64,000 nucleotides of DNA from Hsuehochloa calcarea (Eukaryota > Streptophyta > Magnoliopsida > Poales > Poaceae): NCBI GenBank assembly GCA_036346395.1, contig CM070615.1, positions 21,633,282 through 21,697,281 of the forward strand. The letters run 5' to 3'. Positions 1-11,965 of the stretch are shown here, piece after piece. A program made the translations under genes and the position numbers. Each line of letters begins with the position of its first letter. Within the stretch, counting starts at the first letter, position 1. The notes below the pieces were generated by a model, which had not been told where the DNA came from, did not search any database, and saw only the letters and a program-made list of their open reading frames with translations.

Positions 1-1363
1 AAACATGACAAATCGGGTTATAGAAATTTTCAGCATCAAATGGAATTGTAATAACAACTTGTTCTCGAAAAGGAACCTAGTACGAATGCCACAAAGCTGA
101 GACAAACCTCTCACACAACACCACAAAACATTAGAAAGGGGTCTCGACACTTTTCCTTTTCAAAGGGAGGTTATAAACTCCAACACTCCAACTACTCCAA
201 AAGAATTGAACTGAGTGAAATTTCTTCAATAAACTTAGTAGAAGATAATTCCGTTATCAAAATACCAAACGGTTAACCAGGTCCCCTTAAACAACAAGAG
301 AGATAGGACTCTTACAAAAAGAATGATCTTGTCAATCATAACGTTTACAAGTAGCAAAGAGAACTCAGCAATCAGAAAGACAAGAATTGTTTTGAAAAAC
401 ATCTAGGGACCAATAGGAACCCGTAGCCAACCAATTTGTTTGATTACCATCTTCGACTTAATCACCACAAGGCACCCCAAAAGGGTTTTAACACTAATCC
501 TCGAGAAAAGAGATCGTTAAACTTCAAGACACGGAATGATCCAAAAGAAATACATGGAGCCAATGCTTCCTCGTGTTAACGAACTTGCAATGAAAACTCT
601 CATTATACAAACTATCAAGCGAGTAAGCGAGTCGCTATTTTCCAATGAGAAGGAAGGAACAAACATGGAAATATCAATATTGCCAATCGTCGAAGATCAT
701 TTAAAATAAAAGAAATTCAACAAGCGAAAAACAATAATATTTTGAGAGAACCATTAAAGACCTATTGGATCTCATCAACTACCATGAATCATGAACCTAA
801 GAGAAATTCATCAACTACCACGGACAAGAATTTGTCAAAATCGAAATCAAGGAAGAGAACGACTTACTAAAGCACTCAAGAGAAATATGCAAGATCAATA
901 CACACTTGATAAAGAACTTGCAAAAGAAGTTTTCAATACCGAGATTCCAAGCGAGCGAATGAGTTAAATTTCTCCAACAGGGGTAAAACAAATCTTTTGT
1001 GAAAAGAGGAATCTTGCATTTGAACTATGCTCATGTTGAGCAGAAATATCACAATAGTCGAAAGGGCAATATTCGTTTCAACGAACGAATCAGAGAACCG
1101 CTGGAGCTTGCCTTCTTCATTAAAACCCCAATTTCAAAAGAATCCACGAACCGGGAACACAACCAGAAACCGGATATAAGTTCGAGAAAGGCAACAAGTT
1201 CATCAATGAGCTCATGCTCAATCTGAGCTTATGGAGCAGAGGTAAGAAGTTCTCTAATATCATACTACAATCAGTGGTGTAGCCTGGCAAAACCCAGGAC
1301 AACAACCACGATCTCAACTGATCAACGCCCGCTAGCGAAACGCATAACTAATGCAATCAATTA

Positions 1364-1366
<3 letters not shown>

Positions 1367-1400
<34 letters not shown>
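1367..1400. repeat. (AT)17 microsatellite
   Basis: A perfect AT dinucleotide run of about 34 bp inside the internal region of element H. It is likely length-polymorphic. Confidence 0.95.
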
Positions 1401-1402
<2 letters not shown>

Positions 1403-1613
1403 GATCATCTCATGACGATCATAGAATAATTTCATAGATAGAGGTTATCACATCATATCATGGATTAACACATCATAGCACAACACAATTTAACAACGAC
1501 TCAATACTCGAGTCACCACAATTGAAATGCGGAAGCAACAGTTTACCCAACCCCTCCTAATGTGCACAGTGTGTCAATTTAATATGTTTGAATGAACCAC
1601 GGACCTAAAGCCC

Positions 1614-1627
1614 GCTCTGATACCAAC
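1614..1627 (-). promoter_or_regulatory. primer-binding site of element H (tRNA-Met type)
   Basis: On the minus strand this reads GTTGGTATCAGAGC. It contains TGGTATCAGAGC, the usual complement of the plant initiator-Met tRNA 3' end used by many Ty3/gypsy and Ty1/copia elements. It abuts the LTR end ...GTGTTACA with no gap, which fixes that LTR boundary and the element's orientation. Confidence 0.85.
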
Positions 1628-2112
1628 TGTAACACCCTGACTATAAGGAAGTCAAGATGTCACCTACAATCACTACTCTTTAGTATAATAACATCAAAAC
1701 GCATGACAAGGTGAAGGAATTAATAAGGATATACGGAAACAAGAATTCATCATCAAGTTTAATCAACGGAAAGGAAATAAACAATTGAGAGGATACGGTA
1801 GTTATGACCAAAATGGCTTATTACAATTCAACACAAGACATAAATAACGACAATAAAAGTTCTCAAAATATTTGGATTATGGTAGTGAGTGCATCGTGTT
1901 GAACTACCCTCCACGAGATCATTCTTCCTTGTCATTTACCTAAATAAAACAACAAAGCAAGAATGAGCCAAAGACTCAGCAAGTACTTGTATGTAACAAT
2001 CAAACATACCATGAACAATTTATCACAATCATAACTTGAACATTGATTGAAAACAACTTTATGAATGGATGAAGTGAAATGATGCATTGAAGGAATTGGA
2101 CATATAGCAGCA

Positions 2113-2184
2113 TATACCGGTATAGCGAGTGAAACACCCGTCGGTGTTCACTTAAAGTAACCGTATGAAGAACGTTTCATACGG
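2113..2184 (-). other. stem-loop block in H LTR
   Basis: Three inverted repeats in a row. TATACCGGTATA (2113-2124) is a perfect palindrome. AGTGAACACC pairs with GGTGTTTCACT (2128-2152 read on the minus strand, one bulge). CCGTATGAA pairs with TTCATACGG (2161-2184). The same order recurs in the A'-type solo LTR at 24304-24401, and the main stem recurs with changed sequence in LTRs A, E and F. Confidence 0.75.
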
Positions 2185-2190
2185 CCGTCC

Positions 2191-2256
2191 AACGTGGCCC
2201 ACATTGGAATGGTGGACTCACGTAACGTGGCCCACATTGGAATGGTGGACTCACGT
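2191..2256. repeat. perfect 33-bp tandem duplication
   Basis: Positions 2191-2223 and 2224-2256 are identical (AACGTGGCCCACATTGG...GACTCACGT). Perfect identity suggests a recent slippage or short duplication event within the LTR. Confidence 0.95.
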
Positions 2257-4358
2257 ACCCATTCTGGAATTGATGGGATTTTCAAGTGCCCATCTTTGGA
2301 ATTGATGGGACTTACCAAAAGAATCCACTTAGTGGTCATAATGAATTTTATGAATGAACATGATGATTTCTCATGGTATGAATGAATATCACACATTAGT
2401 GGAAAAGACACATGGCATTCAACAACATGTGTAAACAAGTACAAGTATGTATTCCCACACAACATAATATATCAATAATGCCACACAAGTTAGTTGCATG
2501 AAATGGAATGCAACAAGCGAAATGAATGCTAATTCTTTAATAACAAGAATCATCTTATTGAAATGAAATAAACATCAGGATGGATAGAAAAAGGCATTCA
2601 CAATTTATCCGATATCAAGCAAACAATTGGAAACATCACCAAACAGCATAGGGTACTTGCCTTCCGCGATGTGACGTAATAGGAGGACACGAAGATGCCC
2701 CTCCACTCACCGTCTCACCGCCTACACAAATGTATAATCGAAATAAGAATAACAAGGTATGACATTACTACAAGAGCCCTTCCATCCCCTCTATCTCTCC
2801 CACACAAACAACGGGATCAATTTTACCAAGTTTACCCAACAGCCCGATTACCGCTAAACTGGCAGCGATACTAGAAAAATCACCATTAATTATCTGTAAC
2901 TCCAAAAGACCTGAAACCAGTGCCCAACTACTCTTAACAGACCAAGCTACAAAACTCTAGTTGACAGTGTTCTCTGATTCCGCCAAAACAGAGGACTAAA
3001 CAACCACTGAAAACACCGACAGGAATCTGTCCAGTTTTCAGAACAGCAGCAATGAAAATGGTGTAACTTTCACTATACTGATCCAAATGAGGTGATCTTT
3101 ATCAACCTGGAAAGATAATATAAAGGGCTACAAAAACCTAGTTGGGTGGAAGTTCTGAATCTGACTCTAACTAGATCAAAACCGAGGGGCAAACCGACAG
3201 ATCCAAATTCTCAGGCAGACAGGACAGCGCGCGATTAAAAATTCATATCTCCTAAACCGTAAGGTGGAATCACGTGATCTCGGTGGCTATGGAAAGCTAA
3301 GAGTCGCGGCTACAATTCTCTAGAAGGGGATAACCTCCAAATCGGCCTCTAACAGGTCGAAACCGGCCGCGCAACATTCTGGACAAATCTGGAACTACTG
3401 GAACAGCAAACCGGTTCGAACCTATTGATCAATTTCGCATCTACAACAAATCAAACAGCGAGTGGGAGTCCTTGTTACCCTTGTAGACCCGTAGGACGAC
3501 GTTGAACGGTACTTGGGGAAGACGGCCTCTCTTCTCCTCACCCTCTTCTCCTCTTCTCCTTGCTTCTTCTCTTGGCCGATGCCACCAATGGCTTCCTCTC
3601 CTTTTCTCCTCTTCTCCTCATCTTGATAGAGCCACATGGGCACTGCTACAGTACCGTGAACAGTGACGGCACACTGTAGCTACAGTTTTTTTAGGGTTTT
3701 CCCCTCCTTTTATATGTGGCCGACCCCTCATGGGCCTCCTGGGCCAAGGCACAAGCCAGTTGCTGAAAAAAACTGCAGAAACCCCCTTTTTCTTATGTCT
3801 AATTTCTATTTTGAGTGCTTTCTTCCTTATAATAAATCGGAGTATTACAAAGGTACCCGAATAAATCGTTCAACAGAACAGCAGGCTAAATAGATCTAAT
3901 AATCGGCCCCTCGACTAGAAAATTCTAGAACCCTCTCTAACCTCTAATAAAATTAACAAAACAGAGAGAAAACTAGATCGTTACCTCACGACGAAAACCC
4001 AAACCCCACTTTTTTTCTCCTGATTTTTTTCTTTTCCTTTTCTTTTTTTTTCTTCCTTCTCTCTTCTGAATTTACTTGCACATCAACTCTTCTTTTCTCT
4101 CGGTAGCTCACGACTTTTAAGGCCACAAGCATGCAGGGCATCCAGCCATCAAGAAAAGGCACACATTAGGCCTTGGCAATCAGGCCCACACAGCAGGAAA
4201 AGCAAGGTCGAGCGGAAGTCCCACGCGGCATGCATGTGTGGCCAATGAAGAAGGAAAATTAAGGCGTAATTTCTTGGAGACAGCGCAAATAGGATCTTGC
4301 GTGCGGTGGAAAAAGGAAAATAAGAAAAGACTGCTAGGGTTTCTAGAATCCCAACGAT

Positions 4359-4366
4359 CTTTTATA
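4359..4366 (-). promoter_or_regulatory. TATA box of H LTR
   Basis: The minus strand reads TATAAAAG about 125 bp inside the LTR start, just before the GGGATTCTAGAAACCCTAG segment that is also found after the TATA box in element A. This is the expected place for the LTR promoter. Confidence 0.55.
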
Positions 4367-4489
4367 CCTTACGCAGTCTAGTCCCTCCGAAAAAACTCTA
4401 AATTATTCTATTTTCACGTACCTACTTTATTTAATTACGCACAGGCCCTTAAGACGTTATTATTATTTAGTTATTTTCAGAATATTACA

Positions 4490-5003
4490 GAGGAAGCATT
4501 TCCTCAGGACAGCCGCCTTGATGATAGCAGCGGTCCGCATGCTCCTCATTCTCGCCCGGCGTGGGGCTCAAGGCCCACAATGGGAGGGTCGTGAGGCGAG
4601 GCCCTCCTTGTTGTGCTCTCGCCCGAGTCGTAGCTCCTGCCATCCTGTTGCCACAAGGATGGTTAGCCACAGACGAAAGATACACTCGACGAGCGTGAAC
4701 AAAAATCTGGACAACAAGCGTATCATCCTTAAATTCATCATACACAAAGACATAATATGTACAAAACTTAACACCAAATGGGTGTACAAAGGCACTAGGG
4801 ACAATACAAGATCCATTAAAGCAAATGATAGTTTTTTGGTACGATTACATTCATATAAGCCCATAGGTGTAAGGCAATCGCTTGAAACAAAAGTTCGTGC
4901 AACAATCGATAACAAGTTCTTAATAGCTACCCTATTACACTTATATCGATAGGAAATACCCACTAAAGGCATTTCCGGGCAGCGAAATAAAAATACTAAT
5001 ACC
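4490..5003 (-). mobile_element. internal remnant of element G, downstream of its ORF
   Basis: Minus-strand sequence following the 269-codon ORF of element G and ending where H is inserted. One minus frame (4745-4485) reads a short Ala/Arg/Gln-rich stretch that could be the start of a gag, cut off by the H insertion at 4489. I cannot confirm this. No known domain is visible. Confidence 0.4.
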
Positions 5004-5813
5004 CTAATGGTTTCGGTTAAAGTTCACTAGAAACTCATTCAAAAGGTAGTAACCGGGTGATCCGGTGTCCTCGGGATCCTCGGGGCTGGTGAGACGCAAC
5101 GGGGATCCCACATCTACAACGTGACCTCCCGGAGGGTCATACCTCTGAGAGTGAGCAAAGCCCACCGACATGCGAGCTTGACGTCTCGGCCCAAGGTTGG
5201 GCACTCGTCCTCTTACTTCCGGAAGACGATACGCTGGGGGCGTGGCATCATATGGAGAGACCTCATTTGTGTTGTACAGCTCGTCACGGGGAAGGATGCC
5301 CATGTTACACATGAGGTTTAGGTGCCTCTGGGCTTCCACAAGATGTTGATGAGTCTCGTATAGCTCATGTGTAGTGCAGCAATTAACTTGGTCCATGATG
5401 TGGACTAGTCTCGACAGTTGTCGAATTTGGGGATCTTCCCCGTACTGAATCTCGGTGAAGGTGTTCACCTGTGCGCCATGCCCTTGCATAGGAAAGTGGT
5501 CGTATGGGGGTTGAGACAACTCCATCAACTTGTAACGAAGGTGGCTCATCGCCACACGAGCCACTTCTTGCAGTGCCATGGCCTCGGAGGTGCCACGCGC
5601 CTGGAAGCAGTACGAGATGCTCTCCACAACTTGCATGGCAGTGATGTTGCACACTTCCAGGTACTCCTCCATTCTGGGTCCTTGGTCGCGGCAGTAGATG
5701 GCATACTGAGGTTGGTATGGGAAGTTCACCCTCCACATCATATCCCGGAGAAGCGCCGGGTATCCTCCAACGTATTTTGCTTGAGTCTCCTTGACCAACA
5801 TTTGACGACTCAT
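5004..5813 (-). CDS. 269-aa ORF of unknown function carried by LTR element G
   Basis: An uninterrupted 269-codon ORF (stop included in the range). Its ATG at 5811-5813 lies about 200 bp downstream of the primer-binding site of element G, so it is the first ORF of that element. The protein begins MSRQMLVKETQAKYVGG. It is mostly helical-looking and rich in Met, Gln, Tyr and His, with an acidic and proline-rich C-terminal third (Pro-Glu-Asp segment near residue 240). I see no zinc knuckle, protease, RT or integrase motif, signal peptide or membrane segment. By position it could be a gag or an extra ORF preceding gag. An uncharacterised protein common in grass retroelements is a reasonable guess from general recollection, not from a search. 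Being fully open among decayed neighbours is notable. Confidence 0.6.
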   Translation of the reverse strand: MSRQMLVKETQAKYVGGYPALLRDMMWRVNFPYQPQYAIYCRDQGPRMEEYLEVCNITAMQVVESISYCFQARGTSEAMALQEVARVAMSHLRYKLMELSQPPYDHFPMQGHGAQVNTFTEIQYGEDPQIRQLSRLVHIMDQVNCCTTHELYETHQHLVEAQRHLNLMCNMGILPRDELYNTNEVSPYDATPPAYRLPEVRGRVPNLGPRRQARMSVGFAHSQRYDPPGGHVVDVGSPLRLTSPEDPEDTGSPGYYLLNEFLVNFNRNH

Positions 5814-6012
5814 CTAAGGATAAGAGGACCAGGTAAGAGGAAGATTAGTTTACAAATTCAAAAGAGAGTATGGTAAGAAATAACTCTAAGATGGATAAGG
5901 AGTAAAAGATTCATAACTTAACTTTAAGAAATAACTTTGATAAGTTAAAATATTTTGACCAAAAGGCTTGCTAACACGAATGCTAGTGCTATTTCTAACC
6001 TATTGTCAGTAT

Positions 6013-6025
6013 GGCTCTGATACCA
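6013..6025 (-). promoter_or_regulatory. primer-binding site of element G (tRNA-Met type)
   Basis: The minus strand reads TGGTATCAGAGCC, six bases after the LTR end ...GGGTCCTCACA. It fixes the 3' edge of the G LTR at 6032 and shows that the ORF at 5004-5813 is the first one in the element. Confidence 0.85.
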
Positions 6026-6031
6026 ACGCTT

Positions 6032-8944
6032 TGTGAGGACCCGGGTTATTTTCATAAGACCGAGGCCTTCCGGTCTTATGGAAATAACTATCCAAGTGAA
6101 TGAATCTCGACTTAACTCCATCTAAGTGAGAAGGCCCGACCGAAGCTAGAGCTCTGGTGATCATACGTACTGCTCCTCTACAAGCACTGCATGATGACCG
6201 GTTTTTCAACGGTCCAAGTTCACACTTAAACAAGTTAAGAGGGGATTCACAACAGCGGGTATGTGTCTCGTGTTGGCTCCCGAGATCAGCGACCAATACG
6301 CACATACCCACATCAACGTCTATCACAGACATACAATATTCATACAAAACATAAAGAAATACATACATCATAATAGTTCAAATCTACATCGATTAGAAAA
6401 GGGCCGAATGGCCAAATTAAATTAAACACTTAAGTGGTAGTGGAAGATAGCATAAACAAAAGACCAGCAACAGTGTGCCCATAGCACAAGGCAGCCGACT
6501 GGGAGTTAAATAATAGTACTATTTGTTAGCGTTGCCATAGTCGGTGCTAACGAACTCATCGATCAGAAGCTCATCTTCACCTATAATTGCAGCAAGCGGG
6601 TTGAGTACAAAAATTACTCACAAGTCTTACACAAAGGTAAAATTAGTTATGCATAATGGACAATCAAAGAATAGCATTAGTGGCTTTAGTTTTGCTAAAG
6701 ACACCACAATTTTCAACCTACACATACTAGTTTTTTCAATTGCCATTTCAAAATTAGATTTGAAGTAGAAGTAAAGCATATGATAAATTAATACATTGAT
6801 AAACAAAGGAATCGAAAAAATACCACAGTGGCAGCCCACTTTGATACACTAAAATGCATGAACACCCGTTCATGGCGAATACCATGTTGTAACCTTAAAT
6901 TTTAATGCAAAGTCTAACAATAGTGACTCCCGAATTGAAGCGGTCGTCCGTAACCATGGACACGGCTATTCAAATAGATTTATCTCTGCAGAGGTATACT
7001 ACTTTACCCACACGACTCAACTAGCCGGTAAGCCACCTGAATTAACACACTTCCTATGGTGTGTCGGCTGGGGAAATCAAAATTCGGTATTTTTTTTGCA
7101 AGAAAGTGGTATTGAGCCAGGTCCCCCTTTGCGAGATGAACCCCAAACTTAGTACAAATAATGGATAGCACTTGCTAAGTAGGTTCACAAGTTATGTTGG
7201 ATATACTGATGCAATTTAAATAAAAAATAGTGCTCCCATGCACATTATAGAAAATTACATCGGCTCCTACGAACAAATAATCGAACATAAATGTCGTCAC
7301 ACCACCTGAGGCCCAACCCAATTAAAACCTTCCCCCTACTTGACCAAGCGGTATCCATATCCCGCGTGTGATAGCACGAGTTATACTTGAATCAATGACG
7401 TCACTATGGTTCGGTCCTTTTTTGTCCGGACAAGACAACCACATACCCGATCTCATGCACGAAGGCACCCTTACTAGCAACCACTTTTCCAGACCTAAAA
7501 CTCTTTTAAAATAACAAAAATTAACTTAAGAAATAGATACAAAGATTTTGAATAAAAAGAAGATAAGAAAGTTTGTGTCTCCCATAATTGTCGGGTTATT
7601 CCCGACAATCGTCTACTCCAACTAGACTTGCGTGGCTAAGCAATTCCATATAATACATTTCATACAACCTAAATTAATCATATAAGTACTAGAATAATTC
7701 AAGGATAACCCCGTGAATAGGACATAACTAACTACTCATCACAAAAAATAGCGACATAATAAAATTAGCATGCAAGCATTTATCATTGCACTTAACTAAT
7801 CAAAATCTGGGATCAATATGATGTAAAAGAAAGTTTAAATAATGCTTGCCTTGCTAGTAGTCTAATTGCTCGCTTTCGGTGGCATACGAGTCAATGTTAA
7901 TAGCTTCAGAAATTATATAAAGACAACACCGAATAAACATCTAGAAAAGACGAAAAATACAAATTGCTAAAAAATGTATGAAATTTCTACAGTAGCTAGA
8001 CGATGATTTTAGATGAATTTACGTGAAAGAATTTTCAATTTGGATTTGAGATGACAGAAGCCATTTGAAAGTCAATTTTAAAAATTCTAGAAAAATAAAA
8101 TCGGTTACTCTTCATCCATATTCAATTTTTCGCAAAAATTTGCAAAACAGAGGTGAGGATAAGGATTATATGGATGGATATAGAATATTAATATCAGACT
8201 AAAATAATGTGGTTCATCTCATTTGGAGTTTTTATACATTAGTTATGAATTTTCAAAGTTATTAGCTTTTTCTATTGTAAAAATAATAGAGTTATGTATC
8301 ATTTTCCAAAACTATAATCTCTGCTAGAGAGACATGTTTGAAAACAATTTTAAAATAAAGTTCACTTAAAATGAAAATTATCAAAATTGGTTTCACAGTT
8401 TTTGAAGTTAAAATGAATTAGTTATGCATTTTTTAAGGTAATATAATTTTCACTGTGCAAATAATTCATTTCTGGATTTTATAAATGCATTAAAAATTTC
8501 TTACCGAGCTCTACTAGCCATAATCGCTGATGGTGGGGCCTAATGAACAGTGACATTTTCATTTTAATTATAGATTTTAAAGCGTTGATAGGTGGGACCC
8601 GCAAGTTAGTGAGACGGTCCACAGCATAGTGCATGGACCGCGAGTCCACAAGCCGATCCACCAGTCTATGACTATGCACTTAAGTCCACGGGACCCACAT
8701 GTCATTCACTCATTCAAACTCCTAATGGGTTTCGTTTTCTGTTCTTAGGGCCCACATGTAATACACTCATCAGTTTTTTAAGATAACATTAACTACAGTA
8801 AGCAATCATTAGTGCTTGACAGTGATTTACCTTAATTTCCCAGCTACAGTAGCTGTCGGTTGTTCGACAAAAACCCGATGTGCTTGCTGGCATATCGCCG
8901 GTGATTTCGGCCACGGCGTGGTGGGTTCTGTATTTAGGTTCCCT
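6032..8944 (-). mobile_element. LTR of element G, copy 1 (truncated)
   Basis: In its own orientation this LTR ends CCCGGGTCCTCACA at 6032, adjacent to the primer site. Its other end (expected TGTAACATCCC-like) is missing: the sequence breaks at CCCTCG (8941-8946). The layout resembles the family-B LTRs, with the same ending and a comparable hairpin position, but the sequence is diverged. Most of it (6211 onward) is repeated as copy 2. Confidence 0.75.
7587..7609. other. perfect 9-bp hairpin in G LTR copy 1
   Basis: ATTGTCGGG and CCCGACAAT flank the 5-nt loop TTATT. It occupies the same LTR position as the unrelated stem in family-B LTRs (for example 21892-21915): in both families it is followed by CGYCYAYT and, further on, CTAAGCA. 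Confidence 0.8.
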
Positions 8945-8980
8945 CGGCTGCCTTGTGCTATGGGCACACTGTTGCTGGTC
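8945..8980 (-). repeat. 36-bp inverted filler at the tandem-duplication junction
   Basis: This is an exact reverse complement of 6462-6497 (and of the matching part of copy 2). It bridges the end of copy 1 and the start of copy 2, sharing GGTC with the start of copy 2. It looks like a templated insertion at a repair junction. Confidence 0.9.
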
Positions 8981-11716
8981 CAAGTTCACACTTAAACAAG
9001 TTAAGAGGGGATTCACAACAGCGGGTATGTGTCTCGTGTTGGCTCCCGAGATCAGCGACCAATACGCACATACCCACATCAACGTCTATCACAGACATAC
9101 AATATTCATACAAAACATAAAGAAATACATACATCATAATAGTTCAAATCTACATCGATTAGAAAAGGGCCGAATGGCCAAATTAAATTAAACACTTAAG
9201 TGGTAGTGGAAGATAGCATAAACAAAAGACCAGCAACAGTGTGCCCATAGCACAAGGCAGCCGACTGGGAGTTAAATAATAGTACTATTTGTTAGCGTTG
9301 CCATAGTCGGTGCTAACGAACTCATCGATCAGAAGCTCATCTTCACCTATAATTGCAGCAAGCGGGTTGAGTACAAAAATTACTCACAAGTCTTACACAA
9401 AGGTAAAATTAGTTATGCATAATGGACAATCAAAGAATAGCATTAGTGGCTTTAGTTTTGCTAAAGACACCACAATTTTCAACCTACACATACTAGTTTT
9501 TTCAATTGCCATTTCAAAATTAGATTTGAAGTAGAAGTAAAGCATATGATAAATTAATACATTGATAAACAAAGGAATCGAAAAAATACCAAAGTGGCAG
9601 CCCACTTTGATACACTAAAATGCATGAACACCGTTCATGGCGAATACCATGTTGTAACCTTAAATTTTAATGCAAAGTCTAACAATAGTGACTCCGAATT
9701 GAAGCGGTAAATGCGTAACCATGGACACGGCTATTCAAATAGATTTATCTCTGCAGAGGTATACTACTTTACCCACACGACTCAACTAGCCGGTAAGCCA
9801 CCTGAATTAACACACTTCCTATGGTGTGTCGGCTGGGGAAATCAAAATTCGGTATTTTTTTTGCAAGAAAGTGGTATTGAGCCAGGTCCCCCTTTGCGAG
9901 ATGAACCCCAAACTTAGTACAAATAATGGATAACACTTGCTGAGTAGGTTCACAAGTTATGTTGGATATACTGATGCAATTTAAATAAAAAATAGTGCTC
10001 CCATGCACATTATAGAAAATTACATCGGCTCCTACGAACAAATAATCGAACATAAATGTCGTCACACCACCTGAGGCCCAACCCAATTAAAACCTTCCCC
10101 CTACTTGACCAAGCGGTATCCATATCCCGCGTGTGATAGCACGAGTTATACTTGAATCAATGACGTCACTATGGTTCGGTCCTTTTTTGTCCGGACAAGA
10201 CAACCACATACCCGATCTCATGCACGAAGGCACCCTTACTAGCAACCACTTTTCCAGACCTAAAACTCTTTTAAAATAACAAAAATTAACTTAAGAAATA
10301 GATACAAAGATCTTGAATAAAAAGAAGATAAGAAAGTTTGTGTCTCCCATAATTGTCGGGTTATTCCCGACAATCGTCTACTCCAACTAGACTTGCGTGG
10401 CTAAGCAATTCCATATAATACATTTCATACAACCTAAATTAATCATATAAGTACTAGAATAATTCAAGGATAACCCCGTGAATAGGACATAACTAACTAC
10501 TCATCACAAAAAATAGCGACATAATAAAATTAGCATGCAAGCATTTATCATTGCACTTAACTAATCAAAATCTGGGATCAATATGATGTAAAAGAAAGTT
10601 TAAATAATGCTTGCCTTGCTAGTAGTCTAATTGCTCGCTTTCGGTGGCATACGAGTCAATGTTAATAGCTTCAGAAATTATATAAAGACAACACCGAATA
10701 AACATCTAGAAAAGACGAAAAATACAAATTGCTAAAAAATGTATGAAATTTCTACAGTAGCTAGACGATGATTTTAGATGAATTTACGTGAAAGAATTTT
10801 CAATTTGGATTTGAGATGACAGAGAAGCCATTTGAAAGTCAATTTTCTGGAAATTCTAGAAAAATAAAATCGGTTACTCTTCATCCATATTCAATTTTTC
10901 GCAAAAATTTGCAAAACAGAGGTGAGGATAAGGATTATATGGATGGATATAGAATATTAATATCAGACTAAAATAATGTGGTTCATCTCATTTGGAGTTT
11001 TTATACATTAGTTATGAATTTTCAAAGTTATTAGCTTTTTCTATTGTAAAAATAATAGAGTTATGTATCATTTTCCAAAACTATAATCTCTGCTAGAGAG
11101 ACATGTTTGAAAACAATTTTAAAATAAATTTCACTTAAAATGAAAATTATCAAAATTGGTTTCACAGTTTTTGAAGTTAAAATGAATTAGTTATGCATTT
11201 TTTAAGGTAATATAATTTTCACTGTGCAAATAATTCATTTCTGGATTTTATAAATGCATTAAAAAATTTCTTACCGAGCGCTCTACTAGCCATAATCGCT
11301 GACTGGTGGGGCCTAATGAACAGTGACATTTTCATTTTAATTATAGATTTTAAAGCGTTGATAGGTGGGACCCGCAAGTTAGTGAGACGGTCCACAGCAT
11401 AGTGCATGGACCGCGAATCCACAAGCCGATCCACCAGTCTATGACTATGCACTTAAGTCCACGGGACCCACATGTCATTCACTCATTCAAACTCCTAATG
11501 GGTTTCGTTTTCTGTTCTTAGGGCCCACATGTAATACACTCATCAGTTTTTTAAGATAACATTAACTACGATGGCAATCATTAGTGCTTGCGGTGATTTA
11601 CCTTAATTTCCCAGCTCTGATGGCGCCGGTTGTTCGACAAAAACCCGATGTGCTTGCTGGCATATCGCCAGTGATTTCGGCCACAGCGTGGTGGGTTCTG
11701 TATTTAGGTTCCCTCG
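8977..11716 (-). mobile_element. LTR of element G, copy 2
   Basis: Second copy of the G LTR body, same orientation as copy 1 but without the terminal ~180 bp and primer site. It includes the same hairpin (10352-10374). It ends at CCCTCG, where a plus-oriented B-like fragment begins. Confidence 0.85.
10352..10374. other. perfect 9-bp hairpin in G LTR copy 2
   Basis: Identical to the hairpin at 7587-7609 (ATTGTCGGG / CCCGACAAT, loop TTATT). Confidence 0.8.
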
Positions 11717-11965
11717 CCCGAGGAGTATTGGTCGCTATGAGGCTAGGTAGATGTCTCTAACACAACATATGGGTTCCCCATGGGAGCCCGGGACAGGCGG
11801 TTCACGGAGGATTATTCCCCATACGTGTGACTCTTGATTAATTCATTCCATCGGAAAACGTCTCATAGGACTTAGCTCTGCTAGCATACCTAAGGAAGTG
11901 TGCTAAATAGCACGGAAAAAGGGCGGTCTAACATGTGGGTAAAGTTGTACACTCCTGTAGGATTT
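11717..11965 (+). mobile_element. fragment of a B-like LTR, plus orientation
   Basis: The stretch CGTCTCATAGGACTTAG through GGGCGGTCTAACATGTGGG matches, in plus orientation, the region of the family-B LTR at 55615-55725 (and the reverse complement of about 13960-14060). It is opposite in orientation to the adjoining G LTR. Element D begins directly after it, so it is the old target of D or a rearranged piece. Confidence 0.7.

Larger units (their letters stand above)
1..1627 (-). mobile_element. internal region (leader side) of LTR element H
   Basis: This is the internal part of a minus-strand LTR retrotransposon whose 5' LTR lies directly to the right; the element runs off the left edge of the window. 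The assignment rests on the primer-binding site abutting the LTR at 1614-1627. Reading the minus strand from the primer site leftwards I see only short broken frames (longest about 65 codons near 1120-1317). I recognise no gag zinc knuckle, protease or RT motif in this stretch. It may be untranslated leader, a decayed gag, or cargo of a non-autonomous element. Confidence 0.6.
1628..4489 (-). mobile_element. 5' LTR of element H (2.86 kb)
   Basis: In its own orientation the LTR begins TGTAATATTCTG at 4489 and ends CAGGGTGTTACA at 1628, giving the standard TG...CA ends. The first ~130 bp resemble the LTR of element A at 41081 and 47474, including the shared CGTCTTAAGGG motif and a CCCTAG stretch downstream of the TATA box. 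It also shares a stem-loop block with A, E and F (see 2113-2184). A purine-rich tract lies at about 4009-4068. The partner LTR and the left target duplication are outside the window, so I cannot tell a full element from a truncated one. Confidence 0.85.
6211..11716. repeat. direct tandem duplication of ~2.74 kb within the G LTR
   Basis: 6211-8946 recurs as 8977-11716, an offset of about 2.77 kb. The copies agree closely across their length with scattered small indels (for example near 6870/9634 and 8065/10830). Both copies stop at the same CCCTCG, after which the sequences differ. A 36-bp inverted segment sits at the junction. Confidence 0.95.

Noticed and set aside
6544..9534. Identical 74-codon ORFs at 6544 and 9310
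   Set aside because: They are in the two copies of the duplicated G LTR; identity reflects the recent duplication, with no sign of a protein domain.
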